Positions 1 to 5,495 of a stretch of 7,444 bases of DNA are shown piece by piece. The stretch comes from JANWKQ01 sp040376605 (GTDB lineage Bacteria; Bacteroidota; Bacteroidia; CAIKAF01): NCBI GenBank assembly GCA_040376605.1, contig JBEIQI010000148.1:1-7444 (forward strand), read 5' to 3'. Position 1 is the first letter of the stretch; every line of letters begins with the position of its first letter. The notes under the pieces were generated by a model, which saw only the letters and a list, made by a program, of their open reading frames with translations, was not told where the DNA came from and searched no databases. A program made the position numbers and the translations under genes.

Positions 1-695
1 AATATGCAAGTAAACCCGCTGATGATAACCATCCATACGGTCATGGACGAGCGGAACCCCTAATCACATTTCTTGTTGTTGCATTTTTAGTTGGATCTGC
101 TATAGTCATTGCATATCATAGTATCATTCTTATTCAAACACCTCATGAATTACCTAAACCTTATACATTAATAGTTTTAGGAATAATTGTAGTAATTAAA
201 GAGATATTTTATAGGATTGTAATAGCCAGAAGTAAACAAACCATGAGTTCATCTTTAAAAGCGGATGCATGGCATCACAGAAGCGATGCAATAACCTCAT
301 TAATGGCATTTGTTGGAATTTCAATTGCACTTATTCTTGGCAAAGGTTATGAAGCTGCCGATGATTGTGCCGCTTTAGCAGCTTCAGGAATGATCCTTTA
401 CAATAGTTATTTAATTCTGCGTCCCGCATTAGGAGAAATAATGGATGAACACTTGTATGATGATTTAATTGCACAAATCAGAGATGTTTCAATCAAGGTC
501 GATGGAGTGCTTGATACCGAAAAATGTTATGTTAGAAAATTAGGAATGAAATATTACGTAGATCTTCACGCAATCGTCGACAAAAATTTAACTGTTAAGG
601 AAGGACATGAAATTTCACATCGACTAAAAGACCGTATCAAACTCGAACTTCCAATGGTCGACAATGTTCTAATACATATTGAACCTACTGAATAA
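1..695 (+). CDS. Cation diffusion facilitator (CDF) family metal exporter, 5'-truncated by the window edge
   Basis: The frame is open from base 3 to the TAA at 693-695, giving 230 C-terminal residues of a family usually near 300, so TM1-TM2 and the start lie outside. CDF proteins export divalent cations (Zn, Fe, Co, Mn or Cd) from the cytoplasm by proton antiport, as inner-membrane dimers. Visible marks are the family loop motif HPYGHGRAE (fragment residues 10-18), hydrophobic segments at about 19-40, 53-72, 97-111 and 117-136, and the TM5 metal-site motif HHRSD (91-95, an HxxxD pair). A soluble C-terminal dimerisation domain (about 145-230) ends in HIEPTE. The HxxxD pair fits a Zn/Fe-type CDF, but the partner motif in TM2 is not visible, so the metal cannot be fixed. 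The ATG at 243 lies between TM4 and TM5 and is not a start. No co-transcribed gene follows. Confidence 0.93.
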   Translation, partial: YASKPADDNHPYGHGRAEPLITFLVVAFLVGSAIVIAYHSIILIQTPHELPKPYTLIVLGIIVVIKEIFYRIVIARSKQTMSSSLKADAWHHRSDAITSLMAFVGISIALILGKGYEAADDCAALAASGMILYNSYLILRPALGEIMDEHLYDDLIAQIRDVSIKVDGVLDTEKCYVRKLGMKYYVDLHAIVDKNLTVKEGHEISHRLKDRIKLELPMVDNVLIHIEPTE

Positions 696-704
696 TATTG
701 TTAT

Positions 705-738
705 ATTTAAAAAAAATCAAGCTTCCTAAAGGAAGTTT
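705..738 (-). terminator. Rho-independent terminator, mainly for the minus-strand gene at 778-1158
   Basis: An 8-bp stem (719-726 with 731-738, including one G-T pair) encloses the loop TAAA. Read on the minus strand it is followed by GAT and a run of Ts (complement of the eight As at 709-716), the standard intrinsic form, about 40 bases past the stop codon at 778. On the plus strand only three Ts follow, so it may also stop the metal exporter transcript, but weakly. Confidence 0.7.
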
Positions 739-777
739 AAGGAATGGTCAACTCAGGATAATTGGTAATAAAAAGAG

Positions 778-1158
778 TTATTGAAAATGATACTTGATAA
801 CAGGACTGCCATTTACTAAGACGGTGGTGGGATAAAAATAAAACTCCTTATTGGCCTGATTAAACTTCAAATCATAAGATCCATCAGCGTTTGTAATTCT
901 ATAGGTCCAAAATGGACTTGCAAATGTTCGGTTTTCAATATTATAAGTAACCTCTACCCCAGCAACGGTATGAATGAAGGTTTTAATATTTTCATTAAAT
1001 CTAAATATGGCATCTAAACTTTCATCAACACAACCTTGCATCGATGATGGTTCTACAAATGAACATGACGATTTTTTATTGGTATGAATGATTTGCTGGG
1101 AAAATGATATTTGAGTTAATCCCAGAAACACAATAAGAGCCATTAAAATTCTTTTCAT
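778..1158 (-). CDS. Small secreted protein of unknown function
   Basis: This 126-residue protein is not a family I recognise. Residues 1-20 form a clear Sec signal peptide (MKR, hydrophobic stretch, then SFSQ), with likely cleavage near S20/Q21. The mature part is about 106 residues. It has two cysteines, C32 and C43, close enough to form a disulfide loop after export. The second half alternates in the manner of beta strands (VEVTYNIENRTF, FWTYRI, SYDLKF, KEFYFYPTTVLV). There is no lipobox, membrane segment or type IX sorting domain. It is monocistronic: the exporter gene converges on it and cinA diverges from it. A hairpin terminator lies downstream. The ATG at 1158 is chosen because it directly starts the signal peptide; no Shine-Dalgarno sequence precedes it. 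That it is a real gene rests on the signal peptide, the terminator and the fitting gap between neighbours. Confidence 0.78.
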   Translation of the reverse strand: MKRILMALIVFLGLTQISFSQQIIHTNKKSSCSFVEPSSMQGCVDESLDAIFRFNENIKTFIHTVAGVEVTYNIENRTFASPFWTYRITNADGSYDLKFNQANKEFYFYPTTVLVNGSPVIKYHFQ

Positions 1159-1185
1159 AATATTAGTATTTGGGTCATTAGAAAG

Positions 1186-1193
1186 TAAAGTTA
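1186..1193 (-). promoter_or_regulatory. Candidate -7 element for the secreted-protein gene at 778-1158
   Basis: On the minus strand this reads TAACTTTA, one mismatch from the Bacteroidota -7 consensus TAnnTTTG. It sits 28 bases upstream of the ATG, which would give a short leader of about 20 bases. No convincing TTTG appears at the -33 position, so support is positional only. Confidence 0.35.
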
Positions 1194-1328
1194 AGTATTA
1201 AAAGGTAGAAATGAAAATATAATTGATTATTTGGAAATAGCATCATCATCATAATTAATTATCTATTTATCAATGCCTTATTGAAATGCATCCTGAATAA
1301 TTAATAACGTTCTAAGTAATTTTGTAAT

Positions 1329-1336
1329 TATCTTTA
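1329..1336 (+). promoter_or_regulatory. Candidate -7 element for cinA
   Basis: TATCTTTA, one mismatch from TAnnTTTG, lies 18 bases before the cinA ATG and would give a very short leader. No clear -33 TTTG is visible. The 1159-1354 gap otherwise holds only AT-rich sequence, including the self-complementary ATAATTAATTAT at 1251-1262, which could easily be chance at this base composition. Confidence 0.35.
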
Positions 1337-1354
1337 CAACTTATTTGAATTGAA

Positions 1355-2623
1355 ATGAAAGCGGAAATTATCAATATTGGAGATGAATTATTAATTGGTC
1401 AAATTGTAAATACAAATGCTGTTTGGATTGCAAATCAATTTAATGAGTTGGGTGTTTCGATTGCCCGAATGACTACGGTGGCAGATAAGTATGAATCAAT
1501 TATTGATGCAGTAAATGCCGGTTTTCGTCAATACGATATTATCATCATGACTGGAGGCTTGGGACCTACCAAGGATGATATTACTAAGAATACGTTGATG
1601 AATTATTTTAATACTGAATTAGTGTTTAATCAGGAGGTTTATGACCAACTAAACCAATGGTTTACCTCCAGAGGAAGAATATTTAGTGAGGTGAATCAAA
1701 CCCAATGTTATGTTCCAGCTAATTGTAAAGTATTCATCAATAAATGGGGCACTGCACCAGGAATGATGTTTGAAATGGATGGTAAATACCTAGTTTCCCT
1801 GCCAGGGGTTCCATCAGAAATGAAAAATTTAATACTGCATTATATCATACCCTTTATCCGTGAAGAATTTAACTTGCCTCCTCAAATTCATAAATCATAT
1901 AATATCGAGGGTATTCCTGAATCCGAATTAATGAAGACCATTGAGGTTTGGGAAAATAATCTACCATCAACCATTAAACTTGCCTATTTGCCATCTGTTG
2001 GTATGGTAAAATTAAGGATGAGTTCCTTAAATACCAATGGAGAGGCTGAGCAATTAATAAAGATGGAAGCAAACAAACTTCATCAAATAATTGGTGACGA
2101 AATCTTTGGATATGATGAAGAAACCTTAGAAATAGTCATAAAAAAACTATTAGAAGCAAAACAGCAAACATTAACTACGGCAGAAAGTTGTACAGGCGGA
2201 TTTTTGGCACATAGACTAACCTCTGTGCCAGGAATTAGTAAAGTATTTCCAGGTAGTTTTGTTACATACGATTATTGGGTTAAAACGGATATTTTAGGTG
2301 TTCAAAAAGAAACCTTGGAGAAATTTGGTGCAGTAAGTCGCGAGGTTGTTGTGGAAATGGCTTCGGCGGCCAAAAAGAAAATGAAGACCGATTATGCCAT
2401 CGCATTAAGTGGAATAGCTGGTCCGGATGGAGGAACTGAAGACAAACCCGTAGGCACGGTATGGATTGCCTGGGCAACTCCTGATAAAACGATTGCTAAA
2501 AAATTCGTATTCCCAAGTGACCGAACCGGAAATATTCTACTTAGTTATCAAAAATCACTGAGTATACTTAGAAGGTTGATTTTGGACATCCCACTTAAAA
2601 AAGAATACTGGGAAAAGGAGTAA
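1355..2623 (+). CDS. cinA: CinA: MoaB-like domain fused to nicotinamide mononucleotide (NMN) deamidase
   Basis: The protein has 422 residues, the usual length for a full two-domain CinA. The N-terminal MoaB/MogA-like domain (about 1-170) shows GDELLIGQIVNTN (9-21), MTGGLGPTKDD (65-75) and LPGVPSEM (149-156). The C-terminal PncC domain (about 262-415) shows TAESCTGG (275-282, with the family's proposed catalytic Ser278), SGIAGPDGG (352-360), KPVGTVW (364-370) and SDR (388-390). In the family the C-terminal domain deamidates NMN to nicotinate mononucleotide for pyridine nucleotide recycling, while the N-terminal domain has been linked to ADP-ribose pyrophosphatase activity. Both domains are cytoplasmic. 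The usual YSN before the conserved lysine is YDY here (305-307), but Y305 and K310 keep the normal spacing, so activity is expected. The start is the first ATG that gives a complete MoaB domain. Here cinA is not next to recA; it stands alone and converges on the LacI-type gene. Confidence 0.96.
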   Translation: MKAEIINIGDELLIGQIVNTNAVWIANQFNELGVSIARMTTVADKYESIIDAVNAGFRQYDIIIMTGGLGPTKDDITKNTLMNYFNTELVFNQEVYDQLNQWFTSRGRIFSEVNQTQCYVPANCKVFINKWGTAPGMMFEMDGKYLVSLPGVPSEMKNLILHYIIPFIREEFNLPPQIHKSYNIEGIPESELMKTIEVWENNLPSTIKLAYLPSVGMVKLRMSSLNTNGEAEQLIKMEANKLHQIIGDEIFGYDEETLEIVIKKLLEAKQQTLTTAESCTGGFLAHRLTSVPGISKVFPGSFVTYDYWVKTDILGVQKETLEKFGAVSREVVVEMASAAKKKMKTDYAIALSGIAGPDGGTEDKPVGTVWIAWATPDKTIAKKFVFPSDRTGNILLSYQKSLSILRRLILDIPLKKEYWEKE

Positions 2624-2624
2624 G

Positions 2625-3671
2625 TTAACCACAACTTTCTCTAACCATCAACTCCACAGGTAAAACAATTCGTTGGTTAGGAATTCCCACGGTATCTGTT
2701 GCGACCTCATCAGATGTTGTATTCATTAAGCTAAATAACAAATCCATAGCATTTTCACCTAACTTATCTAACGGCTGCGAAATAGCAGTAATTGGAGGAG
2801 ATGTAAATTGAAATAGTTCTATATCATCAAAGCTAACCAAAGCAATGTCTTTTGGAATTTTAAGTCCCCTTTTATTAATTGCCTCCAAAGCATATAGAGC
2901 AACTAGGTTATTCAACGCGAAAATAGCTTTTACATTATTGGGTGGTGATAAAAGAAAATCCACCTCCCTGATAATATCCTCTCGAAGATTATCAAATGAG
3001 ACTTCCCGCAATAAGGAATCATTGTATTCAATCTTATTCTTTTTTAAAGCGTCTCGATAACCCATCACTCGATCTTTAAGCGTACTTAAATGAGAAGGTG
3101 ATAAGGTAATTACTCCAATATTTTTAGATCCTTTAGCAATTAAATGCTGAACTAACATTTCAGCACCTTTTCTATTATCAACGGTAACTGAAGGAAATAA
3201 TCCACTTGAGAACTCTCTATCTAAGAGTAAAAAAGGTGTCTTTTGTTTCACCAACCTATCAAACATCTGAGAATCATCCAATGTAGAAGAAACGATTAAC
3301 CCGTCCACTTGATGTTGGTCGGCAAGGATAGAGATCAAATCAGCTTCCCTTTTCGGATTCTCATCAGAACTGCATATTAACATATGGTAACCCTTCTTAT
3401 TTGCTGCATCTTCAATGCTTCTGGCAATCTTAGAATAGAACGGGTTGGAAATATCAGCAACAATAAGACCTAAGACGTTAGATTTTCCTGTTCTCAACTT
3501 ACGGGCAGTAGCATTGGGCTTAAAACCCATTTCTTCCACCATTTTCCATACCTTTTCCTCAGTCTTTTTACTAATGCCATATTTAGCAGCCTTTCCATTC
3601 AAAACCATGGAAACAAGGGTTTTAGATACCCCAACCGCTTTGGCTACATCTTCTAGTGAACTTTTTTTCAT
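2625..3671 (-). CDS. LacI/GalR-family transcriptional regulator
   Basis: The protein has 348 residues, typical for the family. Residues 4-24 form the LacI helix-turn-helix (LEDVAKAVGVSKTLVSMVLN), followed by the recognition-domain end and hinge helix ATARKLRTGKS (54-64), where Leu59 is the expected minor-groove wedge. From about 65 to 340 lies the periplasmic-binding-protein-like effector and dimerisation fold, with GLIVADISNPFYSKI (68-82), DGLIVSST (123-130), LLLDRE (148-153), SVTVDNRKGAEMLV (161-174), ALVSFDDIELFQFTSPPITA (277-296) and QRIVLPVELMVRES (333-346). Such proteins usually bind a sugar or nucleoside and release an operator. No transport or catabolic gene lies in this window, so the ligand and targets are unknown. 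It is divergent from the Asn-rich secreted gene at 3919. The start at 3671 fits because MKKSSLEDVA is the standard LacI N-terminus. Its own upstream region contains inverted repeats compatible with autoregulation. Confidence 0.95.
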   Translation of the reverse strand: MKKSSLEDVAKAVGVSKTLVSMVLNGKAAKYGISKKTEEKVWKMVEEMGFKPNATARKLRTGKSNVLGLIVADISNPFYSKIARSIEDAANKKGYHMLICSSDENPKREADLISILADQHQVDGLIVSSTLDDSQMFDRLVKQKTPFLLLDREFSSGLFPSVTVDNRKGAEMLVQHLIAKGSKNIGVITLSPSHLSTLKDRVMGYRDALKKNKIEYNDSLLREVSFDNLREDIIREVDFLLSPPNNVKAIFALNNLVALYALEAINKRGLKIPKDIALVSFDDIELFQFTSPPITAISQPLDKLGENAMDLLFSLMNTTSDEVATDTVGIPNQRIVLPVELMVRESCG

Positions 3672-3681
3672 TAGGTCGTGT

Positions 3682-3695
3682 TTACAGAAGTGTAA
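3682..3695. promoter_or_regulatory. Inverted repeat in the leader of the LacI-type gene (candidate operator)
   Basis: TTACA-GAAG-TGTAA is a perfect 5-bp inverted repeat with a 4-base spacer. It lies 11 bases upstream of the regulator's start codon, between that codon and its predicted -7 element. The position suits roadblock-type autoregulation. It lacks the central CG common in LacI-family operators, so assignment to this regulator is uncertain. Confidence 0.3.
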
Positions 3696-3713
3696 GTTAC
3701 GGCTATTTTTGTA

Positions 3714-3736
3714 AAAACCAAATCTAAATCGGTTTT
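3714..3736. promoter_or_regulatory. Inverted repeat AAAACC-N11-GGTTTT surrounding the regulator's -7 element (candidate operator)
   Basis: Perfect 6-bp arms (3714-3719 and 3731-3736) flank an 11-base spacer that contains almost all of the predicted -7 element of the divergent LacI-type gene. Overlapping it at 3726-3735 is AAATCGGTTT, which resembles the CG-centred half-palindromes typical of LacI-family operators. A protein bound here would cover the promoter. Which protein binds is inference. Confidence 0.35.
3719..3726 (-). promoter_or_regulatory. -7 promoter element of the LacI-type gene
   Basis: Read on the minus strand the sequence is TAGATTTG, an exact match to the Bacteroidota -7 consensus TAnnTTTG, 47 bases upstream of the ATG. 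Upstream, TTTC at 3746-3743 (minus strand) is a weak match to the -33 TTTG, at somewhat short spacing. This is the best promoter match in the window. Confidence 0.5.
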
Positions 3737-3856
3737 GTAATTGAAATTTTATTAATTTTCAAGAATTTACATTCACTTATGGTAAAATATGGGGCCAACT
3801 TGTTAAAACCTTTTAATTATTCCTTCAATCTTACAATTATTAACTCTATTTTCGTT

Positions 3857-3881
3857 TGGCATAAGATTTGTCTTCGTTTAA
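3857..3881 (+). promoter_or_regulatory. Shared promoter-like block, copy 1 (upstream of the 3919 gene)
   Basis: The block reads TGG, C, ATAAGATTTGT, five bases, TTTAA. It matches the block at 5432-5456 at 20 of 25 positions with identical spacing. AAGATTTG within it (3863-3870) is one mismatch from TAnnTTTG. The block ends 37 bases before the ATG. TTCGTTT occurs on both sides (3851-3857 and 3873-3879), 22 bases apart. No -33 TTTG is evident, so an activator or alternative sigma factor is possible. Confidence 0.5.
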
Positions 3882-3918
3882 ATGCGCATTAGTACATCCC
3901 AAATTAAAACTCATATTT

Positions 3919-5289
3919 ATGAAAACAGTTACTCTTATATCAGCAGTTTTGCTTTCCGGAATTCTATCTTCTTATGGACAAAGATCGGCTAATATTCAGA
4001 CGAATACATCCAATGCAAATATGGGTTCTACCAACGTCAATTCTAGTCGTTTTAACAGCGACAACAAGACGGTGACTAATAATTCTAACGATAACGCCAA
4101 CAATAATAACAATTGGAGCATTAACAACAATTCTTCAAATAACAACTCTTCCAACAACTCTAACAGTAACACTAATTGGTCGAACAATAATAATTATTAC
4201 AACAACAATTTAAACAACGGTTACACCAACAACGGATATTACAACAGTAACTATAATAACAATCAACTTTATACTAATTCCAATAATAACTATACAACCC
4301 AAAATCAAAATTCCTATAAAGCAGTTGATGAGAATTACGGTAATGAGGTATCGACTGTTGATAAGAACACCTTATTGAATTTTAAAAATCAATATAACAT
4401 TAGCGATATGAGAAGTAATTATCGAAATGGAACCAATATAGATCGATTATTTACCAAATATCAACAACCAAGTCAGATATTTATAATTGATGCTCAAGCT
4501 GAAAATACCTTAAAAGGTACCGATGGCACCATTCTAAAAATTGCACCTAATAGTTTTGTTACCAAAAATGGTGAACTAGTTAAAGGTGATGTTGAATTTG
4601 AAATGAAGGAAATTTATGATAGGAGTGATATGGTTTTATCAAATGCACATACCGTTTGTAATGATTTGCCTTTAGAGTCCGGTGGAGAGTTATATTTGGG
4701 GGCCACGCGTAATAGTGAGCCTTTGATATTAGCCGCGGATAAAAACATTCTAATTGAAATGCCGGCTCGATCCAACAAGGAAATGCAATTATTTAATGGA
4801 ATGCCTGATAGAAATTCTGTTAATTGGAATGTAGCTAATCCAAACACCGTTACCCCGGTTCTCAACTCAAATTCAGCAACCGGAAGTTCATACAATTTTA
4901 GCACAAGTTCAATGAACTGGATTAATTGTGACAAGTTTATGAGAAGCAATGCCTCTAATACCAAAATTAACGTAAGGGTTCCTAAACAGTTTGATACTAC
5001 TAATACGGCAGTATTTATAGTATTTGCTGGTCAGAATACGGTTACTAAATTCGATCATTTTACCCGATTTAACCAACTTTCTAACGAATCGGATCGATCA
5101 ACATTTGACACTCGCTGGTACACAGTGCCGGTAGGTGCTGAGGTTACTATCGTAGCTATTTCTGAAGTTGATGGGCAAGTGTTTTCATCCATTCAACCTA
5201 CTAAAATAATGAAGGATCAAGTAGCTGAATTAGAATTTAATCCTACTACAATGGATGAATTCAAAAATAAAATGTACACTTTACCATAA
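3919..5289 (+). CDS. Secreted Asn-rich protein with unrecognised C-terminal beta-rich domain
   Basis: This is a 456-residue protein starting at the ATG at 3919. The frame is open further upstream to a TTG at 3868, but that codon lies inside the promoter block and would put 17 residues ahead of a perfect signal peptide. Order: signal peptide 1-20 (ending SYG/Q), a low-complexity segment at about 25-132 in which residues 51-130 hold 41 Asn of 80 with Ser, Tyr and a few Trp, then a folded region at 135-455. The folded region has GTDGTILKIAPNSFV (200-214), SGGELYLGA (254-262), SVNWNV (300-305), WINCDKF (334-340) and TAVFIVFAGQ (363-372). From memory, the GT-x-I-x-I-x-P-x-x-x-F-V pattern followed by a GGELYL-like strand recurs in surface proteins of Bacteroidota with no assigned function. 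C247 and C337 are the only cysteines. There is no lipobox or visible type IX sorting domain, so periplasmic or extracellular location is open. It is followed by its own terminator, so probably monocistronic. Confidence 0.88.
   Translation: MKTVTLISAVLLSGILSSYGQRSANIQTNTSNANMGSTNVNSSRFNSDNKTVTNNSNDNANNNNNWSINNNSSNNNSSNNSNSNTNWSNNNNYYNNNLNNGYTNNGYYNSNYNNNQLYTNSNNNYTTQNQNSYKAVDENYGNEVSTVDKNTLLNFKNQYNISDMRSNYRNGTNIDRLFTKYQQPSQIFIIDAQAENTLKGTDGTILKIAPNSFVTKNGELVKGDVEFEMKEIYDRSDMVLSNAHTVCNDLPLESGGELYLGATRNSEPLILAADKNILIEMPARSNKEMQLFNGMPDRNSVNWNVANPNTVTPVLNSNSATGSSYNFSTSSMNWINCDKFMRSNASNTKINVRVPKQFDTTNTAVFIVFAGQNTVTKFDHFTRFNQLSNESDRSTFDTRWYTVPVGAEVTIVAISEVDGQVFSSIQPTKIMKDQVAELEFNPTTMDEFKNKMYTLP
4069..4308 (+). 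repeat. Asn-rich low-complexity coding tract (residues 51-130)
   Basis: Forty-one of the 80 codons are Asn, in runs of up to five residues, mixed with Ser, Thr, Tyr and Trp. The Asn codons are 23 AAC and 18 AAT in irregular order, so at DNA level this is a degenerate rather than a perfect trinucleotide repeat. It would be flexible and polar, with the composition of prion-like domains. Confidence 0.85.
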
Positions 5290-5314
5290 ATATTTCTGAT
5301 CTAAATCATCAAAT

Positions 5315-5341
5315 AAGATCCCCTTATTAGGGGATTTTTTT
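5315..5341 (+). terminator. Rho-independent terminator of the 3919 gene
   Basis: The stem ATCCCC (5318-5323) pairs with GGGGAT (5330-5335) around the loop TTATTA, and can be extended by three pairs into AAG/TTT. It is followed by a run of seven Ts (5335-5341). It starts 26 bases after the stop codon and separates this transcript from the gene at 5496. Confidence 0.88.
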
Positions 5342-5382
5342 ATTAATTGAACCTTATAATCAATTGAGTGTAACTATAAATG

Positions 5383-5432
5383 TCGTTAAATTTGGTGGGT
5401 ATTATAACCGAATTTAAAAATCATCGTTAAAT
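5383..5432 (+). repeat. Direct repeat TCGTTAAAT, 41 bases apart, upstream of the second shared block
   Basis: TCGTTAAAT occurs at 5383-5391 and 5424-5432. The second copy runs directly into the TGGTATAAG promoter-like block. The period of 41 bases is close to four helical turns, which suits two protein sites on one face of the helix. A related TCGTTTAAAT lies at 3874-3883 by the other promoter. A nine-base AT-rich repeat may still be chance. Confidence 0.3.
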
Positions 5433-5456
5433 GGTATAAGATTTGTTTATATTTAA
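5432..5456 (+). promoter_or_regulatory. Shared promoter-like block, copy 2 (upstream of the 5496 gene)
   Basis: The block reads TGG, T, ATAAGATTTGT, five bases, TTTAA, identical in layout to 3857-3881. Its right end is 39 bases before the ATG at 5496, against 37 bases for copy 1. The near-equal distance to the start codon supports a functional promoter or activator site shared by the two genes. Confidence 0.5.
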
Positions 5457-5495
5457 CAAAGATTTATTCAAGAGAAAATCAATAAAACAAGCTAT

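Noticed and set aside
243..695. A short 150-residue gene starting at the ATG at 243
   Set aside because: The frame stays open to the left edge and encodes CDF transmembrane segments and the HPYGHGRAE motif, so this ATG is internal.
1251..1262. Perfect palindrome ATAATTAATTAT upstream of cinA
   Set aside because: It is made only of A and T in an AT-rich gap, so chance is likely; no second copy or fitting promoter geometry supports an operator.
2280..2477. 65-residue open frame on the minus strand
   Set aside because: It is inside the NMN deamidase domain of cinA and has no independent support.
2845..3714. Two plus-strand open frames (2845-3060 and 3445-3714)
   Set aside because: Both lie antisense to the well-supported LacI-type gene and show no motif or signal peptide.
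3868..3918. Alternative TTG start of the first Asn-rich protein
   Set aside because: It would add 17 residues before a complete signal peptide, and the TTG is part of the shared promoter-like block.
3996..4187. Leu-rich 63-residue open frame on the minus strand
   Set aside because: It is the mirror of the Asn-rich tract: runs of AAC/AAT codons give Leu and Glu codons on the other strand. It has no start context of its own.
4080..4310. Possible CRISPR or tandem-repeat array in the AAC/AAT-rich stretch
   Set aside because: There are no regular repeat and spacer units; the pattern follows codon phase and encodes Asn.
4614..4964. 116-residue open frame on the minus strand
   Set aside because: It lies wholly inside the conserved domain of the 3919 gene and has no recognisable motifs; it is a shadow frame.
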